Source: DATAEK01 sp036258055
GTDB taxonomy: Bacteria > Acidobacteriota > Vicinamibacteria > Vicinamibacterales > 2-12-FULL-66-21
DNA: 64,000 nucleotides
Assembly: GCA_036258055.1 (NCBI GenBank)
Contig: DATAEK010000061.1
Location: forward strand, 1 to 64,000
Direction of reading: 5' to 3'
The notes under the pieces are model-generated. The model searched no databases and was not told where the DNA came from. It saw nothing but the letters and a program-made list of their open reading frames with translations. Below, one piece after another: positions 7,890-16,529 of the stretch. Made by a program: the position numbers and the translations under genes. Numbering within the stretch: the stretch's first letter is position 1; the number at the start of each line of letters is the position of its first letter.

Positions 7890-8873
7890 ATGCACCTCGC
7901 AGTCCTTGCCGTGCTGTGGGTCGCGCTCCAGTCAAAGCAGCCGCAGCCAACGCCGATCCCCTACGAGCCTGTCGCCGGCGTGCAGACGTTTGCCGTCCGC
8001 GAGCCGGTTTTGCGCCTGAAGCCGGGCGCGGTCGTCCAGACCCGTACGTTCTCGAAGCCCGGTGATTACTACGAGCGCGCCGGCGGTGCATGGCCGGGCG
8101 AGGTCGGGCCGTTCTACATAGAAGGCGCGACCGCGGAGGACACGCTCGTCGTGCGCATCCTGCGGCTCCGGCCGAACCGCGACACTGCCGTGTCCGCGAT
8201 CAACCCGACGGGCATCAGTGCTGTGGCCGGTGATTCGCGCACCCGGATGTTGAACGAGCCGCTGCCGGCGCGCCGGTTCGTCTGGCGACTGGATCGCGCG
8301 CGCAACATGGGCATCCTCGATCTGCCGAACTCGGCATCGAAGTCGATCGAGATTCCCCTCAAGCCGATGCTCGGACGGCTGGCCGTGGCGCCTGCCGGTG
8401 AGGAAGCGTGGGGCGGCCTGTGGCCGGGCAATTTCGGCGGCAACATGGACGCCGCCGATGCGCGTGAAGGCACCACCGTCTATCTGCCGATCTTCCACGA
8501 CGGCGCGCTCTTCTACTTCGGTGACGCCCACGCACTCCAGGGTGACGGAGAGATCGTCGGCTCGGGTCTCGAGACGACGATGGACGTCACGTTTCAATTC
8601 GACCTGATCAAGGGACGCCGGATCCGCTGGCCGCGGATGGAGGACGCCGACGATCTCATGGTCGCGGGAAGCGCGCGTCCCCTCGTTGACGCGTTTCGCA
8701 TCGCGCAGGTCGAGCTCATCGACTGGCTCGTGGAGGATTACGGCTTCGAACGGCTCGAAGCGTATCAAGTCGTCTCGCAGGGCGGCCACACACGCGTCGC
8801 CAACGTCGTCGATCCGAACTACACCATCGTCGCGAAGTTTCCCAAGCGGCTGCTGCCGCCTAAGACACGTTGA
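7890..8873 (+). CDS. Secreted acetamidase/formamidase family protein
   Basis: 327 residues. The family (FmdA_AmdA) hydrolyses formamide, acetamide or related amides to the carboxylate and ammonia. Family hallmarks are visible: GPFYIEGA in the early barrel, GNFGGNMD near residue 182, an acidic/His motif FGDAHALQGDGE near 210, and GLETTMDV following. The first 15 residues are hydrophobic and could be a signal peptide, unlike the cytoplasmic amidases; secreted homologues in Acidobacteria are usually annotated only at family level, and the true substrate is unknown. The stop is followed directly by a heptamer-phased repeat. Confidence 0.85.
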   Translation: MHLAVLAVLWVALQSKQPQPTPIPYEPVAGVQTFAVREPVLRLKPGAVVQTRTFSKPGDYYERAGGAWPGEVGPFYIEGATAEDTLVVRILRLRPNRDTAVSAINPTGISAVAGDSRTRMLNEPLPARRFVWRLDRARNMGILDLPNSASKSIEIPLKPMLGRLAVAPAGEEAWGGLWPGNFGGNMDAADAREGTTVYLPIFHDGALFYFGDAHALQGDGEIVGSGLETTMDVTFQFDLIKGRRIRWPRMEDADDLMVAGSARPLVDAFRIAQVELIDWLVEDYGFERLEAYQVVSQGGHTRVANVVDPNYTIVAKFPKRLLPPKTR

Positions 8874-8875
8874 TC

Positions 8876-8925
8876 CTTGTCGCGGTCCGCTGGCCGCGGT
8901 CCGCTGGCCGCTGGCCGCAGGCTGG
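8876..8925. repeat. Heptamer-phased intergenic repeat, copy 1
   Basis: Starts CTTGTCGCGGTCCGCT and continues as phased 7-mers (GCGGTCC, GCTGGCC, GCGGTCC, GCTGGCC, GCTGGCC). The array continues more loosely as ACTGAGA, ACTGGGA, ACTTAGA up to the fabI start. Related sequence occurs at 37121-37150 (inverted), 60252-60290 and 63760-63790. Confidence 0.75.
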
Positions 8926-8960
8926 GCACTGAGAACTGGGAACTTAGAAACGAGACCATC

Positions 8961-9734
8961 ATGACTGATCTCGCTGGCAAGACGGGTCTGATTGTCGGAG
9001 TAGCGAACAAGCGTTCGATTGCGTGGGCGATTGCGAAAGCCGCGTCGGCGGCTGGCGCGCGCTTGGCGGTGACGTACCAGGGAGAGCGGCTCGAGGAAAA
9101 CGTCCGCGAGCTCGCCGCGGATCTGGCGAATCCGCTGATTCTGCCGTGCGATGTCACCGACGACGCGCAGATCGCGGCGGTGTTCGAGCAGATCGACAAG
9201 GAGTTCGGCGGTCTCGACTTCCTCGTGCACGGAGCGGCGTTCGCGCCGCCGAAGGAGTTGTCAGCGCCATTCGTGCAGACCAGCCGCGAAGGGTTTCGTA
9301 TCTCGCTCGACGTGAGCGTGTATTCTCTCATCGCGCTTTCGCGCGCCGCGCTGCCGTTGATGGAACGCCGAGGCGGCGGCAGCATCCTCACGCTGACCTA
9401 CCTTGGCAGCGAACGCGTCTTCCAGAACTACAACGTGATGGGGGTTGCGAAAGCTGCGCTCGAGGCCTCGGTGCGATACCTGGCGGCGGATCTCGGACCG
9501 AAAGGGATCCGCGTGAACGCAATCTCCGCGGGCCCCATCAAGACACTGGCGGCGTCCGGTATCTCGGGTTTCTCAGCAATCCTGCAGCACTATCGGGATC
9601 GCGCGCCATTGCGAAGGACCGTGGAGACGGCAGAGGTGGCCGACGCGGCGGTGTTTCTTCTCGGGCCTGCGGGACGCGCCGTGACGGCCGAAGTGCTGAT
9701 GGTTGACGGCGGGTATCACGCCACGGGCATGTAG
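8961..9734 (+). CDS. fabI: Enoyl-[acyl-carrier-protein] reductase (NADH)
   Basis: 257 residues. FabI reduces the trans-2 double bond of enoyl-ACP in the last step of each fatty-acid elongation cycle. The protein is a short-chain-dehydrogenase fold with the FabI-specific nucleotide motif GVANKRSIAWAIA (residues 13-25), the paired catalytic Tyr147 and Tyr157 with Lys164 (YxxxxxxK spacing as in E. coli Tyr156/Lys163), and the C-terminal LMVDGGYH. The start at ATG 8961 gives the canonical N-terminus; the in-frame region upstream is repeat sequence. The triclosan-sensitive FabI type is indicated by the motif set rather than FabV or FabK. It stands as a single gene. Confidence 0.96.
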   Translation: MTDLAGKTGLIVGVANKRSIAWAIAKAASAAGARLAVTYQGERLEENVRELAADLANPLILPCDVTDDAQIAAVFEQIDKEFGGLDFLVHGAAFAPPKELSAPFVQTSREGFRISLDVSVYSLIALSRAALPLMERRGGGSILTLTYLGSERVFQNYNVMGVAKAALEASVRYLAADLGPKGIRVNAISAGPIKTLAASGISGFSAILQHYRDRAPLRRTVETAEVADAAVFLLGPAGRAVTAEVLMVDGGYHATGM

Positions 9735-9812
9735 CTTGCACTTCGTCGAATCCGAGGCTCGAGCCCTGTGCCGATCTTTGCGCAGCGCCGCAGCCCCGGA
9801 GGTTCTCGCCCG

Positions 9813-10256
9813 ATGAAAACCGACAACTTGACGGCGATCGCCCTCGCGCTGACGCTCGTCATCCCACTGCTCGTTTCCGGGTGCGGGAAAACCGTCGGGC
9901 AGACGATCGACGATGCGACCATCACCACGCGCGTGAAGACGGCGCTCCTCAACGATCCGGACGTCGGCGGCCTGCGGGGCGGCCTGCGCATCGACGTCGA
10001 TACGTTCAAAGGCGTCGTCACGCTCTCGGGCGCCGTGCGCTCGGCTGAGGAGCGCGACAAAGCGATCGCCATTGCCCGCAAGATCTACGGCGTCACCGAC
10101 GTGAAGTCCACGCTGCAAATAGAAGGGATCAAATCTCCTTCCTACCATTCCTCCAGCGTAATCAGTTTTCGCGGGATGCCCAGCGCGTGCAGCATGACCG
10201 GCACGTCGTTGACCAGCGAGCTCGGGCCACAGACGAAGCACCGGGTCTCGGGGTGA
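9813..10256 (+). CDS. BON-domain lipoprotein
   Basis: 147 residues. CGGAGG at 9797-9802 precedes ATG 9813. A lipoprotein signal ends with LVSGC, putting the acylated Cys near residue 25. Residues about 30-110 are one BON domain (DDATITTRVKTALLND, then IDVDTFKGVVTLSGAV and a final DVKSTLQIE), a fold in periplasmic proteins such as OsmY that associates with envelope or phospholipid. The last 38 residues read antisense through the 3' end of the convergent reductase gene (115-base overlap) and look unlike a natural domain, so the stop may have been lost recently or the tail is tolerated. Function is inferred from domain only. Confidence 0.8.
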   Translation: MKTDNLTAIALALTLVIPLLVSGCGKTVGQTIDDATITTRVKTALLNDPDVGGLRGGLRIDVDTFKGVVTLSGAVRSAEERDKAIAIARKIYGVTDVKSTLQIEGIKSPSYHSSSVISFRGMPSACSMTGTSLTSELGPQTKHRVSG

Positions 10257-10849
10257 TTGACGAGCTGAGCGAGTCGCGACGCAGCGATCCGTCCACGCTC
10301 GCCGCGCCAGCGCGGACCAACCTCCCGCGTCGCGGTCAGCGCGAGCTCCAGCGATCCGTGTCGGGCCATCCGTCGGAGCTCCGGCAGGTACGCGAACTCG
10401 TCGGGTGTCCGGGCGCTGAAGAGGAGCCGGGGATGTCCCGGTTGCCGCGTGAGGATCATGTGGTGCAGCATGGCGCGGATAGGCGCGATGCCGGTGCCTC
10501 CCGCGATGAAGAGAAAGTGCTGCTCCGGGGGGCGATTGGGGAAGGTGAATGATCCCCACGGTCCCTGAACACCGATCCGCATCCCCCGCCCAAGCCCGTC
10601 GAACTTGTGTCCCCAACGGCCTGACGGTTCGATCTTGATCAGGAACTCGAGGTATCCGTTACGCAGCGCTTCTTCCGGAGCCGAAGCGATCGAATACGGC
10701 ACCCGCTCGGCGCTCGTGGCCAGGCCGAGGTTCGCAGCCTGACCAGGCAGGTACTTGAAGACGGCGCCGTCGAGATCGAGCCGCAGAATGCGTGTGGACG
10801 GAGTCGCGAACCTGACGCTGGAAGCCCTCAGAACGAGGGAATCGGACAC
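10142..10849 (-). CDS. Ferredoxin/flavodoxin-NADP reductase-type oxidoreductase
   Basis: 235 residues from GTG 10849. The two-domain FNR layout is clear: an N-terminal FAD-binding barrel with the RxYS-like RVPYSIAS (residues about 49-56) and a downstream GxxxT-type turn, then a Rossmann-like NAD(P)-binding domain opening with FIAGGTGIAPIRAML and closing with FVCGPSSLVNDV. There is no ferredoxin [2Fe-2S] motif, so the electron partner is separate and unknown. A TAAGAT element ends six bases before the start codon, suggesting a leaderless mRNA. The 3' end overlaps the convergent BON gene. It could serve a ring-hydroxylating or other oxygenase, but no partner gene is nearby. Confidence 0.88.
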   Translation of the reverse strand: MSDSLVLRASSVRFATPSTRILRLDLDGAVFKYLPGQAANLGLATSAERVPYSIASAPEEALRNGYLEFLIKIEPSGRWGHKFDGLGRGMRIGVQGPWGSFTFPNRPPEQHFLFIAGGTGIAPIRAMLHHMILTRQPGHPRLLFSARTPDEFAYLPELRRMARHGSLELALTATREVGPRWRGERGRIAASRLAQLVNHPETRCFVCGPSSLVNDVPVMLHALGIPRKLITLEEW

Positions 10850-10855
10850 GGCCGA

Positions 10856-10861
10856 ATCTTA
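10856..10861 (-). promoter_or_regulatory. -10 element (TAAGAT) for the FNR-type gene, leaderless configuration
   Basis: On the minus strand TAAGAT is followed by six bases and then the GTG start at 10849. Transcription starting at the usual distance would begin at or next to the start codon. Confidence 0.55.
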
Positions 10862-10917
10862 GCAACCGCACCCACGAAAGTCGAAGCGCGAGACGCGGGC
10901 CCGCGATGACGAGTTCG

Positions 10918-13374
10918 CTACGCCTCGGCGCGTAGTGGTGTTTCGATGGTGATGCGCGCGCCGCTCCGCTTGCGCGCGGCCTTGTCCTGATACATCCGGT
11001 TGTCCGCGACGGCGAGCAGCGCCTCGTAGGTGTCGCCATCATGCGGGAAGACCGCGGCGCCGAGGCTGATTCCCAGCTTGAGACGCTTGCCCGGACGCGC
11101 CTCGAAGTAGACCTCGTCGATCCCCTGTTGCAATTCCAGCCGCTTCTGCTCGGCCTCCTGCATGCTGCAGCCGGAGAGCACGACGATGAACTCGTCGCCG
11201 GCGTAGCGGACGCAGATGTCGTACGGACGGATCGCGGCGCGCAGCACACGCGCGACTTCGCAGAGCGCACGGTCGCCGACGTGGTGGCCGTGGTTGTCGT
11301 TGATCTCCTTGAAGCTGTCGAGGTCCATGACCATCAGCGCGACCTCGGAGTCCAGCCGATCGGCTCGGGCGAGCTCCCGCGTCAGATGCATGAACAGGAA
11401 ACGGGTGTTCGGGAGCCCGGTCAGCGGATCCGTCAGCGAGTCTTCCTGCGTCTGCTCGAAGAGGACGGAGTTGTTGATGACGGCCGCCGCCTGCTCTGAG
11501 ACGCGATCGAGGAGGCGGCGATGATCGTCGCGGTAGAACGCCGGCTCCACGTGGTAGACCGACAACGTCCCGATGAATCGATCGTTGAAGAGCAGCGGGC
11601 AGACGAGCGCGGACTGGAGCGAGGACGGCATCGACATCAGCCCGGCGGCCTCGAAATCCGCGCTTGGCCGGGCGTTGACGAGCGGCCGGCGATTCCTGGC
11701 AACCCAGCCAGTCAGTCCTTCGCCGGACCGGACCGAGATCTGGTGGATGAGCTCGGCGTCGGTACCGGTTGCAAAGCGACACCGCAACGCATCGGTGTCC
11801 TCGTCGTAGAGGAAGAGCGCCGCACACGAGTAGGGGACCAGGTTGCTCAACTTCGCAGTGATGAGGGCCATCGTGTCCGAGACGCCGAGGCTCGTGCCCA
11901 TCGCCTGCGCGATCTCGTACAACGCATAGATCTCGCGATGCGCGAGCGCGATGTCCTCGAAGACGTTCTTCTTCGCGGGCTCGGGCGTGAGCCCGGTCGC
12001 CGGGCGTCCGACCGGTTGTCCCGCCATGTCCTGCGCCGATCGCTTGAGCCCCGCTTCGAGCTTGGCCGCCTGTGCCTGGAGTGCCGGCAGCTGTTCGATG
12101 AACGTCGCGACGACCGCTGGATCGAGCCCCTTGCCTGCCTCCTGTTGAAGCAGTCCGATCGCGGCCTCGTAGGACATGGCCTTGTGATACGGCCGTTCGG
12201 CCATCAGCGCGTCGAAGTAGTCGACGACCGACAGGATTCTCGCGCCGAGCGGGATCTGCGTCCCCTTGAGCCCCGACGGATAGCCCTTGCCGTCCCAGCG
12301 CTCGTGGTGGCTGAGGATCAGCGGCGCCACCGGATATGGGAAGGGCACCGAGCTCACGATGTCGGCGCCGACCTTCGGATGCGCGCGAATCTTCTGGAAC
12401 TCTTCAGGCGTGAGCGGCCCTGGCTTCGAGAGGATGTGCTCCGGCACGGCGAGCTTGCCGATGTCGTGGAGCAGCGCCGCCGTCTTCACGCCCTGGACTT
12501 CGTTCTCCGCCATCCCCATCGAGCGTGCGACAGAGGTCGCGTAGAGCTGGACGCGGCGGATGTGCGTTTGGGACGTCTGATCCTTGGCGTCGATGGCGAG
12601 CGCGAGCGCCTCGATCGTCGCCAGGTGCAGTTCCGCCATCTCGTTGACGTGACGGCGTTCGTCTTCGATTCGGCCCAGATAGACCTTGTAGGTGCGATAC
12701 GTCAGGTAGAGCGGAGCCGCCGCCAGAGGTGCGAGCCACTTGCCCGAGAACTCCACGACGATCCAGGCGCCGAGTGCGGCCGCGCTCGCACCGACGAAGT
12801 AGCTGGGCGCGCTCCACAGGAAGTTTTCGTTCCAGATCTTCGCGATCGACTGGCGTGTGGAGAGCGCGATCGCCGTGGCGACCGTCAGCGTGTTGATGAT
12901 GAAGTAGGTCGTCGCGGCCCCAACGAGCGGGCGCGCGACCGAGTTCAAGGTCAGCACGCCGGGTACGCCGCCGAGCATGCCGTACACGGTGCCGGCAGTC
13001 TGAACGGTCAGCACGAGGCACGCCATGCTGAACAGCGTGCGATACAACGGATTCCGCTCCTTGATCTTGAAGGTGCACTGGCTGTACGCGCTCGCGACCG
13101 CCACGAGCATCGTCGGCCCCGGCCCGAGCAGCAGCAGCGACGCAAAGTCCACGGCGTACGAGACCGACATCGTCGATCCACTGCGAACGAGCGGCAGGTG
13201 GACTTTGTAGACCGAGGTCACTGACGAAAGCACCAGCAGCGTCAGCAGCAGGACCGGCGAATCGAAGGTCCTGAACGGAACGCAGGCGGCGAACATCGCG
13301 ACACCTGCAGCGATGATGCTGACGACGTAGACGCGCGCGCCGACCGGGAGATCCTTCAGCGCTCTCATCGCCAT
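10918..13374 (-). CDS. Membrane HD-GYP / GAF / GGDEF cyclic-di-GMP signalling protein
   Basis: 818 residues. Residues about 15-230 form a multi-helix membrane sensor. Then follow an HD-GYP phosphodiesterase domain (about 245-440) with H303-D304 and the G364-Y365-P366 signature, a GAF domain (about 485-640) and a C-terminal GGDEF diguanylate cyclase domain (about 645-800) whose active-site motif is AGDEF (725-729). An RPYD I-site lies at 716-719, five residues before it. Both synthesis and breakdown modules are therefore present. The start codon overlaps the stop of the upstream subtilisin gene: ATG 13368 gives an ATGA overlap, ATG 13374 adds two residues. Translational coupling with the protease is likely. 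Confidence 0.93.
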   Translation of the reverse strand: MAMRALKDLPVGARVYVVSIIAAGVAMFAACVPFRTFDSPVLLLTLLVLSSVTSVYKVHLPLVRSGSTMSVSYAVDFASLLLLGPGPTMLVAVASAYSQCTFKIKERNPLYRTLFSMACLVLTVQTAGTVYGMLGGVPGVLTLNSVARPLVGAATTYFIINTLTVATAIALSTRQSIAKIWNENFLWSAPSYFVGASAAALGAWIVVEFSGKWLAPLAAAPLYLTYRTYKVYLGRIEDERRHVNEMAELHLATIEALALAIDAKDQTSQTHIRRVQLYATSVARSMGMAENEVQGVKTAALLHDIGKLAVPEHILSKPGPLTPEEFQKIRAHPKVGADIVSSVPFPYPVAPLILSHHERWDGKGYPSGLKGTQIPLGARILSVVDYFDALMAERPYHKAMSYEAAIGLLQQEAGKGLDPAVVATFIEQLPALQAQAAKLEAGLKRSAQDMAGQPVGRPATGLTPEPAKKNVFEDIALAHREIYALYEIAQAMGTSLGVSDTMALITAKLSNLVPYSCAALFLYDEDTDALRCRFATGTDAELIHQISVRSGEGLTGWVARNRRPLVNARPSADFEAAGLMSMPSSLQSALVCPLLFNDRFIGTLSVYHVEPAFYRDDHRRLLDRVSEQAAAVINNSVLFEQTQEDSLTDPLTGLPNTRFLFMHLTRELARADRLDSEVALMVMDLDSFKEINDNHGHHVGDRALCEVARVLRAAIRPYDICVRYAGDEFIVVLSGCSMQEAEQKRLELQQGIDEVYFEARPGKRLKLGISLGAAVFPHDGDTYEALLAVADNRMYQDKAARKRSGARITIETPLRAEA

Positions 13375-14894
13375 CCACTCCGACGTGAGTCCGCCGGCTC
13401 CGCCAGCTGATCTGCGGAGTCCTCGAGAAGCGCGCTGCCTACATGTTGGTCCGTACCCTCAGCCAGACCACCACCGTCCACCGAGCTCACGGCGCTGCCG
13501 CAGTTCGAGGGATCGTCGCTGCAGGTTGCGAGCTCGATCGGCGTCTCGGCGTCCGGCTTCACGCCGGGATCTCCGGCGATGCGCCGGGCGAGCTCCACGG
13601 CCGCGCGAGCGTCGAGAAAGCCGGCGCCCTGCGTGGCGGCGTCGAACTTGTCGCTGCGCTGCGCCGTCGATCGCAGGATCGCCTTCACCTCTCCCGGCGA
13701 GAGCGCAGGATTCGCCTGCAACATCAGCGCGACGGTCCCGGTCACGACGGGCGCCGCCATGCTCGTGCCGCTCAGGCTCAAGTAGGGCGGGCTGGCGGTT
13801 CTCACCGATCCCCAGATGCGCGCGTTCGGATGCGTCGCGTAGAGCGCGCTGCCCGGGTCCGTCGTTGACTCGAGGTTGACGCCAGGCGCGACGAGGTCAG
13901 GCTTATCGGCCCCGTCAACGGCCGATGGGCCGCGCGAGCTGAACGGCGCGACGATGTCATCGGAGCGGTCCGGCGTGCCCATGTCGTTGCTCGCGCCCAC
14001 CGTGAGTACCCAGGGCGCATTGCCGGGAGCCGTGATGCCGGAGTACTGCGCGTTGCCTTGCGGCGTCAGACCGAAGTTGCCGGCCGCGGCGACGACGACG
14101 ATGCCGGCGTCCACCGCGCGGCGGGCCGCGAGCGTCAGCGGGTCGGTGGTGTACGACTCGTACACGCCGGCCGCGACGCTGAGATTGATCACGCGGATGT
14201 TGTAGGCCGCGCGATTCGCGATGGCGTAGTCGACCGCCGAGATGACGTTGCTGATGTAGCCGCTGCCGGTGGCATCGAGCGCCTTGAGCACCACCAGCGT
14301 CGCACCGGGTGCCAGGCCCTTCTTCGCGCCGCCCGAGTCGTAGCCGTTGCCGGCGATGATGCCGGCAACGTGCGTCCCATGGCCGTAGTCGTCGTACGGT
14401 GACGGCAGCGCATTGACGAAGTCGGCGAAGTGGGCGATCCGCTGGGGCGCCAGATCATCGTGCGCGGCCGACACACCCGAATCGATGGTGGCGACCCCGA
14501 TGCCCGAGCCGTCGACGCCAAGTGATTCCTGCACCCATCGCGCGCCGACGGTTGCGGCGACGGCGTCGGCCGTCCCGGTGACGGGCCGGTCCAGGCTGAT
14601 CCCGAGGATCTCGGGCCGCGCGGCCAACGCGTCGAGCGCCCGATCGGGAACCTCCGCCGACACGCTGTCAGCAGCACGGAGACGTCGCCCGAATGTGCCT
14701 CCGGCGTCACGAATCTGGCTGACGGCGAGGTCGGGTGCGGCGGTTCGAACGATGACGCGCGAACTTCCCCTCGGAGCGTGTGCGCGCGCCCTCAGCGACA
14801 CATCCAGCTTCCCGTCGGCCGCGTGTCGCGCCGCGGGGGCGGACAGGCCGGCCGCCAGAATCAGGGCCGCGAGAAGGCGCACATGTCGTGTCAT
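13365..14894 (-). CDS. Secreted subtilisin-like (S8) serine protease
   Basis: 509 residues from ATG 14894, which opens a signal peptide (MTRHVRLLAALILAAGLSAP). The open frame continues upstream to 15098, but that part is not protein-like. A short I9-type propeptide region precedes the S8 catalytic triad: Asp in ATIDSGVSAAHDD, His in GHGTHVAGIIAGNG and Ser in SGTSMAAPVVTG. A Cys/Asp-rich C-terminal tail of about 60 residues has no recognised domain. A good minus-strand promoter lies upstream at 14982-15010. The gene overlaps the following cyclic-di-GMP protein by a few bases, so the two are probably one operon. Confidence 0.93.
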   Translation of the reverse strand: MTRHVRLLAALILAAGLSAPAARHAADGKLDVSLRARAHAPRGSSRVIVRTAAPDLAVSQIRDAGGTFGRRLRAADSVSAEVPDRALDALAARPEILGISLDRPVTGTADAVAATVGARWVQESLGVDGSGIGVATIDSGVSAAHDDLAPQRIAHFADFVNALPSPYDDYGHGTHVAGIIAGNGYDSGGAKKGLAPGATLVVLKALDATGSGYISNVISAVDYAIANRAAYNIRVINLSVAAGVYESYTTDPLTLAARRAVDAGIVVVAAAGNFGLTPQGNAQYSGITAPGNAPWVLTVGASNDMGTPDRSDDIVAPFSSRGPSAVDGADKPDLVAPGVNLESTTDPGSALYATHPNARIWGSVRTASPPYLSLSGTSMAAPVVTGTVALMLQANPALSPGEVKAILRSTAQRSDKFDAATQGAGFLDARAAVELARRIAGDPGVKPDAETPIELATCSDDPSNCGSAVSSVDGGGLAEGTDQHVGSALLEDSADQLAEPADSRRSGWR

Positions 14895-14981
14895 GACGCG
14901 AAGCACACCCGTGTTTTTGTGACTGCGCAAACTGTGCAAGCAATCTGCCCGAGACCAGACCGGTCCGACTGAATGCCGTAA

Positions 14982-15010
14982 ACAATAGAAAAACCGGAGG
15001 TTGCTGGCAA
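14982..15010 (-). promoter_or_regulatory. Sigma-70-type promoter of the subtilisin/HD-GYP operon
   Basis: Minus strand reads TTGCCA (15010-15005), a 17-base spacer and TATTGT (14987-14982), about 90 bases before the subtilisin start. The whole 14895-15197 intergenic stretch (303 bases) is AT-richer than its surroundings; apart from this promoter I see no gene in it. Confidence 0.5.
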
Positions 15011-15197
15011 GTGCGGAGCGGCGTTGGGAACCGATCGCAATGAAAAGGAGGGAAATGGTGTGCCGGTTCAGGACATTCTTGCCGGGTGATGCCTGCAACT
15101 AACAGAGCGATATGGACTAGCAGGAATTCATGCGTGTTCCATTCAGAGCCATTTCAATCTGAACGATTTATCTCAGCATTTCGGCGCCGTCCGCACA

Positions 15198-16529
15198 CTA
15201 GTCTGGCCGGCGTGTCTTATTTCGGGACGTTTTGGGTTCGCTCTCCAGCCCGTATTCCACGATCTTTCGATAGAGTGTGCCGCGGCTGATCTCGAGCACC
15301 GAGGCCGCCTGCTTCTTGTTCCAGTTCACGTTCTCGAGCACCCGGACGATGTGGGCGCGCTCGGCTTCGGCGAGGGTGGGCATGCGTTCGCGCCTTGTCT
15401 CGACCGGCGTCTCGGCGGCGTGCAGGAACTCGACGTCGCCCGGACGGATCACGCGGCCCGGCGAGGAGAGCGCCGCACGCGAGACCGTGCTTTCGAGCTC
15501 GCGGATGTTCCCCGGCCAGTGGTACTGCATCATCAGGTCGACGGCTTCCTTTGAGAACGACTTGCCGTCCAGTGGCAGCCCGTTGGCGGCGCAGTAACGC
15601 GCGAGGAACCGCTGTGACAGGACGGCGATGTCGCTGGTGCGTTCACGCAGCGACGGCAGCCGGATCGAGAACGCGTTGACCCGGTAGTACAGGTCCTCGC
15701 GGAAGCGCGAGTCGCGGACGAACTGATCGAGCGGCCGGTTGGTTGCCGAGATCAGCCGGAAGTTCACCTCGATCGACGTGTTTCCACCGAGTCGCTCGAA
15801 GCGACGCTCCTCGAGGACGCGCAGCAGTTTGGCCTGCGCGACGATCGACAGGTCCCCGATCTCGTCGAGGAACAGCGTGCCGTTGTTGGCGAGCTCGAGC
15901 CGTCCGGGCTTGCGGTCATGGGCCCCGGTGAACGCGCCCTTTTCATACCCGAAAATCTCCGACTCGAAGAGCGTGTCCGGCAGGGCGGCGCAGTTGACCG
16001 CCTGGAACTTGTTCGTGCCGCGCCGGCTCAACTCGTGGATCATCCGCGCCACGACTTCCTTGCCCGAGCCCGTCGGTCCGAGGATGAGCACCGAGATGTC
16101 CGACTTGGCGGCCGTGCGGATCCACTCGAAGACGACGAGCATCTTCTCGTCCCGCCCGATCATCTCGCGGAAGCGCTGGACGGCGGGTGAGCGATCCTCG
16201 TGGCTGACCGTCGCGCGCCGCTCGAGGAATTGATCCAGCAGATCGCGGATGGCTTCCTGTTCCGGCTGAACGAAGGTGTAGCGTGGCGCGCCTCCGCCCG
16301 CGATCCGCTGCGCGACGCCGAACGCCACCAGCTCGCGAACACAGTTCTCGACGTCCAGCCGCATCCGACCGAACGTCTGCATCAGCGCTTCGACGTCGAA
16401 TCCCTCCCCGGGACGCGCACACAGGAACCGCAGGATCGCCGCTCGCAGCGGCGACTGCACCAGAGACTGAAACCGCGCCTCGACGTCTGTCGGCTCTGTT
16501 CGCCGCCCGTGTGCTGTGAGGTTTTCCAC
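15198..16529 (-). CDS. Sigma-54-dependent transcriptional activator with N-terminal winged-helix-like domain
   Basis: 443 residues from GTG 16529. The centre (about 115-355) is an AAA+ sigma-54 activator: Walker A LGPTGSGKEVV, the sigma-54 contact loop GAFTGAH, Walker B GTLFLDEIGDLS, and later LYYRVNAFSIRLPSLRER. The C-terminus has a Fis-type helix-turn-helix (KKQAASVLEISRGTLYRKI). The N-terminus is not a response-regulator receiver; residues about 25-85 look like a small winged-helix domain (LRAAILRFLCARPG). Input is therefore not a simple phosphorelay. It starts exactly after the stop of a one-TM membrane protein, which may be its sensor or target. Confidence 0.92.
   Translation of the reverse strand: MENLTAHGRRTEPTDVEARFQSLVQSPLRAAILRFLCARPGEGFDVEALMQTFGRMRLDVENCVRELVAFGVAQRIAGGGAPRYTFVQPEQEAIRDLLDQFLERRATVSHEDRSPAVQRFREMIGRDEKMLVVFEWIRTAAKSDISVLILGPTGSGKEVVARMIHELSRRGTNKFQAVNCAALPDTLFESEIFGYEKGAFTGAHDRKPGRLELANNGTLFLDEIGDLSIVAQAKLLRVLEERRFERLGGNTSIEVNFRLISATNRPLDQFVRDSRFREDLYYRVNAFSIRLPSLRERTSDIAVLSQRFLARYCAANGLPLDGKSFSKEAVDLMMQYHWPGNIRELESTVSRAALSSPGRVIRPGDVEFLHAAETPVETRRERMPTLAEAERAHIVRVLENVNWNKKQAASVLEISRGTLYRKIVEYGLESEPKTSRNKTRRPD

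Noticed and set aside
11521..13224. 567-codon plus-strand frame
   Set aside because: Antisense to the HD-GYP/GGDEF gene, rich in Arg and Glu, with no motif.
14895..15098. Longer N-terminus of the subtilisin
   Set aside because: The region contains the promoter and is AT-rich; the signal peptide starts at 14894.
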